From contig JBDIBA010000046.1 in the NCBI GenBank assembly GCA_039812705.1, positions 1 to 12,681 on the forward strand: DNA of 12,681 nt. The letters are read 5' to 3'. This DNA comes from JBDIBA01 sp039812705. GTDB lineage: Bacteria; Actinomycetota; Acidimicrobiia; Acidimicrobiales; JBBSGY01. This document shows positions 1 to 6,425 of the stretch, in pieces. A program made the translations under genes and the position numbers. The notes under the pieces are model-generated. The model was not told the DNA's origin, did not search any database, and worked only from the letters and a program-made list of their open reading frames with translations. The first letter of the stretch is position 1, and every line of letters starts with the position of its first letter.

Positions 1-60
1 CAACAAGCCATCAAGCAACAAGCCATCAAGCAACAAGCCGTCGGGCAACAGGCTGTCAAG
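1..60 (+). repeat. 15-base tandem repeat, four units
   Basis: The unit CAACAAGCCATCAAG occurs exactly twice (1-15 and 16-30). Two diverged copies follow at 31-45 and 46-60. The period is a multiple of three and stays in frame with the partial gene, encoding QQAIK, QQAIK, QQAVG and QQAVK. The array may continue to the left of the window. Confidence 0.85.
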
Positions 61-162
61 CGGGCCGGTAGTGGTGTGCTTGTTGCCGGTCTAGCGGTCG
101 GCGGTCTCATCGGACTTGGCCTCGCGAGGCAGCCTGTCCGGTCCGTCAACCGACTAGGGTAA
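1..162 (+). CDS. 3' end of an unrecognised repeat-bearing single-pass membrane protein (5' truncated)
   Basis: Frame 1 is open from the left edge to TAA at 160-162 and gives 53 residues. The first 20 residues are four pentapeptides of the type QQAIK. They are followed by a short basic stretch (KRAG) and a glycine/valine/leucine-rich hydrophobic segment at about residues 24-42 that fits one membrane helix. A short basic tail ends in VNRLG. The reading is supported by the in-frame 15-base repeat, the plausible membrane segment and the clean stop before the rpsB leader. The start lies outside the window. I do not recognise a family. The repeat plus C-terminal anchor could be a coiled stalk or anchor, but that is a guess. 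A chance open frame cannot be excluded because only 53 codons are visible. Confidence 0.5.
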   Translation, partial: QQAIKQQAIKQQAVGQQAVKRAGSGVLVAGLAVGGLIGLGLARQPVRSVNRLG

Positions 163-293
163 TGACCGTCCAGTCCCAGGCACCAGGCCCGGGCCCTATC
201 ACCGTCAAGGCGCAGCGGCATCCGTCGTTGTGAGGTCGCCGAAAGGCGTAGTGCCTTGGTGGTTTCATCAACCAAGCAAACGGAAGGTATTTC
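163..293 (+). promoter_or_regulatory. Leader/promoter region of the rpsB operon with a short hairpin
   Basis: This 131-base gap separates the partial gene from rpsB and should carry the promoter of the operon. I could not identify a convincing -35/-10 pair. A GC palindrome (GGCCCGGGCC, 186-195) lies in it without a T-run. Near rpsB, CTTGGT (255-260) can pair with ACCAAG (271-276). An overlapping alternative is TGGTT (260-264) with AACCA (270-274), so the two stems exclude each other. The ribosome binding site GGAAGG (282-287) is six bases before the ATG at 294. Autogenous control of rpsB-tsf by S2 through the leader is known in other bacteria; its presence here is only a possibility. Confidence 0.4.
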
Positions 294-1151
294 ATGGCAG
301 TTGTAACCATGCGCCAGCTCTTGGACGCAGGCGTTCACTTTGGTCACCAGACACGTCGTTGGAACCCAAAGATGAAGCGATTCATCTTTGGCGAGCGCAA
401 CGGCATCTACATCATCGACCTCAACCAGTCGCTGAACCGCATCGACACCGCTTACAAGTTCGTTCGTGACCTTGTTTCAAACGGCGGGTCCATCCTCTTT
501 GTGGGAACCAAGAAGCAAACCCAAGACCCGGTTGCCGAGTTTGCCAACCAGTGTCAAATGCCATACGTCAACGAGCGTTGGCTAGGTGGAATGCTCACCA
601 ACTTCTCGACCATCAGCACTCGCGTTAAGAAGATGCAGGAATACGAGCGCATGCGCGCCGCCGGCGACTTCGAGAACATGCCCAAGAAAGAAGCGCTACT
701 GCTGACTCGTGAACTCGAGAAGCTGCAGCGCAACCTTGGTGGTATTCGCGGCCTCGAGCGCAAGCCAGACGCAATCTTTGTCATCGACACGAAGAAGGAA
801 CACATCGCTGTTACCGAGGCCAACAAGCTGGGCATTCCGGTTGTTGCTGTTGTCGACACCAACTGCGATCCCGATGTCATTTCATACGTCATCCCTGGAA
901 ACGACGACGCCATTCGTTCTGGTTCTTTGATGTGTCGCGTTATTGCCGACGCCGTCAAAGAAGGCCGCATGGTTGCCGCCAAGAACCCCGGAGCACCTCA
1001 ACCTCCGTCGGCTCCAGACCCAGAAGCAGAAGCAAAGAAGGCAGCCGAACAAGCTCGCGCTCGCCAAGAAGCAGCGCTGCAGGCACAACAACGCGCGGCC
1101 CGCATGGCCAGCGCAGCTGCAGCATCGTCCGAATCACAACCTCAGGAGTAA
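294..1151 (+). CDS. rpsB: 30S ribosomal protein S2
   Basis: S2 (uS2) binds the back of the 30S subunit between head and body and is among the last proteins assembled. The start MAVVTMRQLLDAGVHFGHQT and the downstream RRWNPKM are typical of the family. The second S2 signature is visible at about residues 158-182 (PDAIFVIDTKKEH, then VTEANKLGIP). The ATG at 294 has GGAAGG six bases before it. The protein has 285 residues against about 241 in E. coli. The surplus is a C-terminal tail from about residue 231 rich in Pro, Ala, Gln, Glu and Arg, probably disordered or helical. It is first in the translation-factor run, and its stop lies within the ribosome binding region of tsf. Identification is secure. 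Confidence 0.98.
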   Translation: MAVVTMRQLLDAGVHFGHQTRRWNPKMKRFIFGERNGIYIIDLNQSLNRIDTAYKFVRDLVSNGGSILFVGTKKQTQDPVAEFANQCQMPYVNERWLGGMLTNFSTISTRVKKMQEYERMRAAGDFENMPKKEALLLTRELEKLQRNLGGIRGLERKPDAIFVIDTKKEHIAVTEANKLGIPVVAVVDTNCDPDVISYVIPGNDDAIRSGSLMCRVIADAVKEGRMVAAKNPGAPQPPSAPDPEAEAKKAAEQARARQEAALQAQQRAARMASAAAASSESQPQE

Positions 1152-1159
1152 TTCCCCAA

Positions 1160-1954
1160 ATGGCAACCGTTAGCGCAAAAGACGTGCAAGCCCTCCGTCA
1201 GGCCACTGGCGCAGGAATGATGGACGCAAAGAAGGCTCTTACTGAATGCGATGGTGATTACGAAGCTGCTCAGCAGTGGCTCCGCGAAAAGGGCTTGGCT
1301 CAACAAGCCAAGCGCGCAGACCGCGAAAACGCAGAGGGTGCAGTCGCCGTTTCAATCACTGATGAGGGTTCTGCTCTCGTCGAGCTGAAGTGCGAGACCG
1401 ACTTCGTTGCGAAGAACGCTGACTTTGTGAACCTCGTCAACGAGCTCGCAAATCTCGTCGCAAAAGACGGCGACAGGGGCGCAGAGTCCAAGCAGGACGA
1501 GATCCAGTCGCTCAACGTTTCGCTGAAGGAGAACATTGCTCTTGGCCGCGTGACTCGCTTCGAGGCTGTTGAGGGTCGCGTTGTCGACTCTTACCTCCAC
1601 ATCCAAAGCGACCGTGGAATCAACGGCGTGATGGTTGAGCTCGAAGGCGGAACGGCAGAGCTTGCGCACGACATTGCAGTGCACATTGCATTCGCTCGCC
1701 CACGCTTCCTTAACCGCGACGAAGTGCCCGCCGAAGAAGTTGAGCAGCAACGCAAGACTTTCGAGGCAATCAGCCGCAACGAAGGCAAGCCCGAAGCCGC
1801 GCTACCAAAGATCATCGAAGGACGCTTGCTTGGGTTCTACAAGGAAGTCGCCCTGCTTGACCAGCCTTACGCAAAGGATGAGAAGCAAACGATCACTCAG
1901 TTGCTTGGCTCGGCGAAGATCACTCGTTTCGCGCAGTTCGAAATCGGCAGCTGA
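1160..1954 (+). CDS. tsf: Elongation factor Ts
   Basis: EF-Ts is the nucleotide exchange factor that releases GDP from EF-Tu in the cytoplasm. Both family signatures are present: LRQATGAGMMDAKKAL at residues 12-27 after an N-terminal UBA-like start, and ELKCETDFVAKN at 75-86 with the TDFV core that contacts EF-Tu. The 264-residue product is close to actinobacterial homologues and a little shorter than the E. coli protein (283). The frame is open back to 932, but ATG at 1160 is chosen: it gives the standard N-terminus, and AGGAG at 1144-1148 lies 11 bases upstream, running into the rpsB stop codon at 1149-1151. The eight-base gap suggests coupling to rpsB. The usual neighbour pyrH does not follow. 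Confidence 0.98.
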   Translation: MATVSAKDVQALRQATGAGMMDAKKALTECDGDYEAAQQWLREKGLAQQAKRADRENAEGAVAVSITDEGSALVELKCETDFVAKNADFVNLVNELANLVAKDGDRGAESKQDEIQSLNVSLKENIALGRVTRFEAVEGRVVDSYLHIQSDRGINGVMVELEGGTAELAHDIAVHIAFARPRFLNRDEVPAEEVEQQRKTFEAISRNEGKPEAALPKIIEGRLLGFYKEVALLDQPYAKDEKQTITQLLGSAKITRFAQFEIGS

Positions 1955-1987
1955 GTCTGGCGATCTCACTAGACGGATAGGTTCAAC

Positions 1988-2560
1988 ATGGCAGACGAAG
2001 ACGTAATCGGCATGGTTGTTGCAAGTTGCAAAGACGACATGCGCAAGGCCGTTACACACACCCAAAATGAGTTCGCAGCAGTACGAACCGGGCGTGCTTC
2101 GCCTGCCCTTGTTGAGCGCCTTCGCGTCGATTACTACGGCGGTGAAGTTCCGCTCCAGCAGATTGCCGGTTTGAGTGTTCCAGAGGCCCGTCTTCTGGTC
2201 CTTTCGCCTTACGACAAGTCGGCCATTCCTGCGATCGAGAAGGCCATTCAGAACTCCGACCTTGGAATCAACCCGTCTAACGACGGAAACGTCATTCGTT
2301 TGACCTTCCCTCAGCTCACCGAAGATCGCCGCAAGGATTTGGTGAAGGTTGTCAAGCACAAGGCCGAAGAAGGCCGCGTTGCCATTCGCAACGCACGTCG
2401 ACATTCACGTCACGAGCTCGATAGTTTCGAGAAGGCCGGTGACCTTTCGTCGGATGAGGTGAAGCGTGGTGAAGAGGAGCTGGACTCCGTCACCAAGACC
2501 TTTGTTGCCGAAATCGACAAGCTGTTGGCAAACAAAGAACAGGAACTGCTCGAGGTCTAA
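1988..2560 (+). CDS. frr: Ribosome recycling factor
   Basis: RRF works with EF-G to split post-termination ribosomes. The 190-residue product matches the usual length of about 185. Visible family motifs are RTGRASP at residues 33-39 and the long-helix motif TEDRRKDLVKVVKHKAEE, followed by RVAIRNARRHS. The C-terminal half returns to the three-helix bundle. The ATG at 1988 follows GGATAGG (1975-1981) by six bases. The gene begins 33 bases after tsf, so the operon continues. In many bacteria pyrH (UMP kinase) lies between tsf and frr, but here there is no room for it. Identification is secure. Confidence 0.98.
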   Translation: MADEDVIGMVVASCKDDMRKAVTHTQNEFAAVRTGRASPALVERLRVDYYGGEVPLQQIAGLSVPEARLLVLSPYDKSAIPAIEKAIQNSDLGINPSNDGNVIRLTFPQLTEDRRKDLVKVVKHKAEEGRVAIRNARRHSRHELDSFEKAGDLSSDEVKRGEEELDSVTKTFVAEIDKLLANKEQELLEV

Positions 2561-2626
2561 ACCCGACCGGTTCATTTTGCAGTTGTTGTCGGCGGCGGGC
2601 CGCGGTTGGAGCATTAACTACGTTTC

Positions 2627-2630
2627 GGAG
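2627..2630 (+). promoter_or_regulatory. Ribosome binding site deciding the cdsA start
   Basis: GGAG at 2627-2630 lies seven bases before ATG at 2638 but only one base before the in-frame TTG at 2632. Spacing therefore favours the ATG, which also gives the more ordinary N-terminus MADEKGAEG. Confidence 0.7.
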
Positions 2631-2637
2631 ATTGACG

Positions 2638-3858
2638 ATGGCTGACGAAAAGGGTGCGGAAGGTTCAAGCCAAGACAGAGTCAGACTCGTTCAGCGCTCC
2701 GAAGCAGATGCAGCATTGCGTTCTGGAGCCGCTCTGCGACGTCGTCCAGGTGCCTTCGATGAAGCAACTCCAAAGGTTGACCCCGCAGAAGACTCCAGTG
2801 AAAGCGCCAGGGAGAGCGTTGGCGAAAAGACGGCCGACAAGCAGCGAAACGACCAGTCACGCGATAAGTCTCATGACGATCAGGTCGATGCAGAAAAAGA
2901 TCGTGAGGACGCAAACCGCGCCGCGTTTGTGACCCCGCCAGACCCTTCAGCCGAAGTGCACAGCAGTGCGGGCTCAACTCGTGCGGTCTTAACCGGCGGC
3001 GATACCGCAAGTCCATCGGCGGTCGAGCGAGTCAGCACAACATTCAGGTCTGCCTCAATGAAACAGCGTGCGCTAACAGCGGCGCTGTTTGCAGCAGCAG
3101 CACTTGCGGCAGCCGCAGGAGGGCCAACATGGACGATGTTGTTGGTCGGTGTTGTCTTGACGGTCTGCGGTTTTGAGTTTTTCGATGCAGTGCGTCGCGT
3201 TGGTTTTCGACCCGCGACTGTGCTCGGCGTCGCGGGAACGGTCGGCGTCATCTTTGGCTCCTACCTAAAAGGTGAAGCCGCAATACCGTTGTTGAGTCTT
3301 TTGGTTGTTGTGTTTTCGATGTTGTGGTTCTTGGCAGGCGTCAGCAAGGCTCCGGCGACAATCAACATTGCAATTACCGTGTTTGGGTTTGCATACGTTG
3401 GCATTGGCGGCGCGCATGCAGCGCTGTTATTGCGCATTCCCGATCACCGCGGTTTAGCGCTGTTCATTGGTGCGGTTGTTGTCACCATTGCCTATGACAC
3501 CGCTGCCTACATCGGCGGGTCGACTTTTGGAAAGCATCATTTGGCCCGCGATATCAGTCCCAACAAAACCTGGGAAGGGCTGGCAATTGCAACAGTTGCT
3601 GCGGTGTTGGTCGGCGCACTTGGCGTTGGTTTCATTCACCCGTGGAGCCCGCTGACCGGTTTGATGCTGGGCCTAGTTGTTGCAGTCGTTGCGCCAATTG
3701 GCGACCTTGCGGAGTCGATGATCAAGCGAGACTTGGGAATCAAGGACATGGGCCGCATCCTTCCGGGACACGGTGGATTATTGGATCGGTCAGATGCAAT
3801 GTTGTTGGTGTTGCCCGCCACCTATTACCTGGCGCTCGTCGCAAACATTGGGCAGTGA
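2638..3858 (+). CDS. cdsA: Phosphatidate cytidylyltransferase (CDP-diacylglycerol synthase)
   Basis: CdsA converts phosphatidate and CTP to CDP-diacylglycerol and pyrophosphate at the inner membrane, feeding phosphatidylglycerol, cardiolipin and phosphatidylinositol synthesis. The C-terminal family signature is complete: from residue 360 it reads SMIKRDLGIKDMGRILPGHG and continues GLLDRSDAM, with the K-R, K-D, H-G-G and D-R-x-D positions present. Upstream is the conserved stretch DTAAYIGG, then SPNKTWEG. About eight or nine hydrophobic segments lie between residue 141 and the end. Residues 1-140 are a polar, strongly charged and probably disordered cytoplasmic extension, which many homologues lack or have much shorter. 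The 406-residue length follows from that. The frr-cdsA-dxr-rseP context is classic, although uppS, often just upstream, is missing. dxr starts six bases downstream. Confidence 0.96.
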   Translation: MADEKGAEGSSQDRVRLVQRSEADAALRSGAALRRRPGAFDEATPKVDPAEDSSESARESVGEKTADKQRNDQSRDKSHDDQVDAEKDREDANRAAFVTPPDPSAEVHSSAGSTRAVLTGGDTASPSAVERVSTTFRSASMKQRALTAALFAAAALAAAAGGPTWTMLLVGVVLTVCGFEFFDAVRRVGFRPATVLGVAGTVGVIFGSYLKGEAAIPLLSLLVVVFSMLWFLAGVSKAPATINIAITVFGFAYVGIGGAHAALLLRIPDHRGLALFIGAVVVTIAYDTAAYIGGSTFGKHHLARDISPNKTWEGLAIATVAAVLVGALGVGFIHPWSPLTGLMLGLVVAVVAPIGDLAESMIKRDLGIKDMGRILPGHGGLLDRSDAMLLVLPATYYLALVANIGQ

Positions 3859-3864
3859 ACGCAA

Positions 3865-5052
3865 GTGAGCAGTAGGGACCGTGTTGTAATTGCCGGCTCG
3901 ACTGGCTCCATTGGAGTTCAGGGCCTGGAAGTCGTTCGCGACAATCCCGAGCGGTTTGAAGTTGTCGGCTTGGGCGCGAACTCGTCCGTTGCAGAGCTGG
4001 CCAAACAGGTTGTCGACTTTGGTGTGAACCGCGTTGCAATTACCGATGCTTCGCGCGCGTCAGAGCTGCAGTCATTGGTCCCGTCCGACGTTGAACTGTT
4101 TGCGGGGCCCGATGCAATGGTTCGCTTGATTCAACAAGCGCCGAACGATGTTGTACTCAACGCCGTTGTCGGCTTCGCGGGCCTGAGTGTCACGATTGCC
4201 TCGCTCCAGCAAGGAAACCGCCTTGCATTAGCCAACAAGGAATCCTTGGTCGCAGCTGGCGATTTGGTTTGGAAAACAATCAGTCAGACCGGTGCAGAGA
4301 TGGTTCCTGTTGATTCCGAACACGGAGCACTTCACCAGTGCTTGCGTTCCGAAACCCAAGGTGGTGCCGGTGACGGTCGAGTGGTCGACAAGCTCTTGTT
4401 GACGGCATCGGGTGGACCGTTTCGTGGCAAGACGCTCGACGAGTTGCAAGGCGTACGCGTCGAAGACGCCCTCGCGCACCCCAACTGGGCAATGGGTCCA
4501 AAGATCACAATCGATTCGTCAACGCTGTTCAACAAGGGCCTCGAGGTGATTGAGGCCCACGTCTTGTTCGGGATTGATTACGACGACATCGAAGTTGTGG
4601 TGCACCCGCAGTCCATTCTCCATTCGGCCGTTGTTTTCACCGACGGTTCCGTGATCGGCCAGATGTCCAAGCCCGATATGCGCTTGCCGATTGGTTACGC
4701 CCTTGGTTATCCGCAACGTCTGGGGGTTCCTTACGGCGCAATCGACTGGACCAAGCTTGGGCATCTGAGTTTCGAGGAGCCAGATCGCAAGACCTTCAGG
4801 TGTCTAGACCTGGCATTTGGGGCTGGTCGCGTTGGCGGGGTGGCCCCGCTATGGCTCAACGCCGCCAACGAGGTCGCCGTCGATGCGTTTCTTGGCGGCC
4901 ATATGACTTGGGCGGGGATTCCGGCCATCATTGAGGAATCCCTTGAGCGTTGCCCCGGCGGCGATCAAGAATCTTTAGAGGCAGTGATCGAGAGCGACTC
5001 CGCAGCCCGAAACGTGGCGCGCGAGGCTGTCGAGAAGTTCGGAAAGAAGTAA
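3865..5052 (+). CDS. dxr: 1-deoxy-D-xylulose 5-phosphate reductoisomerase
   Basis: Dxr carries out the NADPH-dependent rearrangement and reduction of DXP to 2-C-methyl-D-erythritol 4-phosphate, the committed step of the MEP isoprenoid pathway and the target of fosmidomycin. The Rossmann motif GSTGSIG is at residues 11-17, ALANKES runs to 127, and the metal ligands are D150 and E152 in PVDSEHGA and E227 in NKGLEVIEA. LTASGGPFRGKT, HPNWAMG and HPQSILHS (from H247) are also present. The 395-residue length is normal (E. coli 398). The start is GTG at 3865, six bases after cdsA. No strong ribosome binding site is visible, which suggests coupling to cdsA. A second MEP gene, ispG, lies two genes downstream. 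Confidence 0.98.
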   Translation: MSSRDRVVIAGSTGSIGVQGLEVVRDNPERFEVVGLGANSSVAELAKQVVDFGVNRVAITDASRASELQSLVPSDVELFAGPDAMVRLIQQAPNDVVLNAVVGFAGLSVTIASLQQGNRLALANKESLVAAGDLVWKTISQTGAEMVPVDSEHGALHQCLRSETQGGAGDGRVVDKLLLTASGGPFRGKTLDELQGVRVEDALAHPNWAMGPKITIDSSTLFNKGLEVIEAHVLFGIDYDDIEVVVHPQSILHSAVVFTDGSVIGQMSKPDMRLPIGYALGYPQRLGVPYGAIDWTKLGHLSFEEPDRKTFRCLDLAFGAGRVGGVAPLWLNAANEVAVDAFLGGHMTWAGIPAIIEESLERCPGGDQESLEAVIESDSAARNVAREAVEKFGKK

Positions 5053-5055
5053 TAG

Positions 5056-6372
5056 ATGCAAGACGGAGATCATCAACACGGCCCTCGGGAAAACTTCGTC
5101 CCGCTGTTGTTGATTGTTGCCGCCGTCATCGCCGCGGCACTTTTCACGCGCACTTTCAACACCGTTGCCGTGCTCGCGTCGATCGTTGCCATGGTGATGA
5201 TCCACGAGTTTGGTCACTTCCTGACGGCCAAGTGGTCGGGGATGAAAGTCACCGAGTACTTCCTGGGCTTTGGTCCACGTTTGTGGTCATTCAAACGTGG
5301 CGAAACGGAATATGGCGTAAAGGCCATTCCGGCCGGTGGCTATGTGCGCATTAGCGGTATGAGCAGTGCCGAGAAGGTCGACGCTGTTGATGAGCCGCGC
5401 ACTTATCGCCAGCAGCCGTATTGGCAAAAGGTTGTTGTCGCTTCGGCCGGATCATTCATGCACTTCGTCATGGCGTTCTTGATTCTCGTGATTCTCTTTG
5501 GTTTTTTGGGTGTGAAGCCCGCAGCAGTCATCGATGAGTATCCGTCCGAGGTCACAACAAGTCCCGCGCGCCAGGGCGGCTTGGTGGCAGGGGACAAGAT
5601 CAAGTCGATTGATGGAATCAAGACCGATGATTGGGTCGACGTTCAACGCGTTGTCCGAGAGCGTCCAAACAAGACGGTCGAGGTTGTCGTTGAGCGTCGC
5701 GGAAACCAGATCCCGCTGTCCATTGCGTTGGCTGACCGCACGGCCATGCCCGCGTCCGAGCGCGCCGTTGCAAGCCAGAATGGCGCCGATCTGACGACCC
5801 TTGGCTACCTTGGGGCTCGTCGCGCAAATGTCTATTCCACCGAGTCACTCGGCGAGTCCGCTGTGCTTTCGGTAAAGACGATGGGCACGGCGCTGCAGCT
5901 GGCTGTCAATTCGTTGGTTGACCGGTTCTCGCCAAGCGGAATTGAGTCTTTGGCTCGCCAGGTTCGCGATGCGCGCTCCAACGGTGAGGCCAGGGCCGCT
6001 GCCCAAGAGAGCAACCAACCGGCGCCCCAGACTGAGACCAGCCAAGACGACGCCCGCCTGGTGTCGCCGCTTGGCCTTGTGACTTTCTCTCACCAAGCAG
6101 CCGAAGCCGGCATTCGTCCGGTCCTTCAATTCCTCTTCAGCGTGAACCTCTTTGTTGGGGTTTTCAACTTGATTCCGCTGTTGCCGTTCGATGGCGGTCA
6201 CATCGCAATTGCCACTTACGAGAAACTCCGCTCGTTGCGTGGTCGGCGACACTTTGTGAATCACGAGAAACTGATGCCGCTCAGTTACGCAGTGCTGTTT
6301 GTCCTGATTAGCCTCAGCCTGTCGGCGCTGTGGCTAGATGCCTGGTACCCGGTGCAGGACGTGTTTGGCTGA
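5056..6372 (+). CDS. rseP: RIP zinc metalloprotease (site-2 protease, RseP/Rip1 family)
   Basis: This intramembrane protease family cleaves membrane-spanning anti-sigma factors and other regulated substrates. Actinobacterial Rip1 is the closest functional model. The zinc motif HEFGH is at residues 50-54 inside the second hydrophobic segment (about 34-57). The third ligand is probably D379 in PFDGGH, within the membrane helix that begins NLFVGVFNLIPL. A PDZ domain occupies about residues 150-225 (GLVAGDKIKSIDG). Further membrane segments lie near 125-150 and 408-430. Its 438 residues are similar to E. coli RseP (about 450) and slightly longer than Rip1. The segment between PDZ and last core helices (about 310-340) is charged and Gln/Ala-rich. 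The ATG at 5056 follows GGAAAGAAG (5041-5049), inside dxr, and comes three bases after the dxr stop. Confidence 0.97.
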   Translation: MQDGDHQHGPRENFVPLLLIVAAVIAAALFTRTFNTVAVLASIVAMVMIHEFGHFLTAKWSGMKVTEYFLGFGPRLWSFKRGETEYGVKAIPAGGYVRISGMSSAEKVDAVDEPRTYRQQPYWQKVVVASAGSFMHFVMAFLILVILFGFLGVKPAAVIDEYPSEVTTSPARQGGLVAGDKIKSIDGIKTDDWVDVQRVVRERPNKTVEVVVERRGNQIPLSIALADRTAMPASERAVASQNGADLTTLGYLGARRANVYSTESLGESAVLSVKTMGTALQLAVNSLVDRFSPSGIESLARQVRDARSNGEARAAAQESNQPAPQTETSQDDARLVSPLGLVTFSHQAAEAGIRPVLQFLFSVNLFVGVFNLIPLLPFDGGHIAIATYEKLRSLRGRRHFVNHEKLMPLSYAVLFVLISLSLSALWLDAWYPVQDVFG

Positions 6373-6390
6373 TTGGGCATGCCAATCGGT
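6368..6390 (+). promoter_or_regulatory. Hairpin across the rseP stop codon, before ispG
   Basis: Positions 6368-6376 can pair with 6382-6390 around the five-base loop GCATG. The core GATTGG/CCAATC is perfect, and G-U, C-G and U-G pairs extend it to nine. No T-run follows, so a classical terminator is unlikely. It could slow decay or tune expression between the two genes, or be a chance structure. Confidence 0.4.
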
Positions 6391-6425
6391 ATCGAGAACC
6401 TCTTCGGACGTGACAAGGTGAACAC

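Noticed and set aside
1..60. CRISPR-like or regulatory reading of the 15-base tandem repeat
   Set aside because: The units are directly adjacent without spacers, and the period keeps a reading frame, which fits a coding repeat.
186..195. GC palindrome GGCCCGGGCC as a terminator of the first gene
   Set aside because: No T-run follows and the loop would be too small without losing pairs, so a terminator call is not supported.
230..469. 79-residue open frame overlapping the rpsB start
   Set aside because: It is out of frame with rpsB, has no recognisable domain and no suitable ribosome binding site.
932..1159. Upstream extension of the tsf frame
   Set aside because: It overlaps rpsB. The conserved EF-Ts N-terminus and an AGGAG site place the start at 1160.
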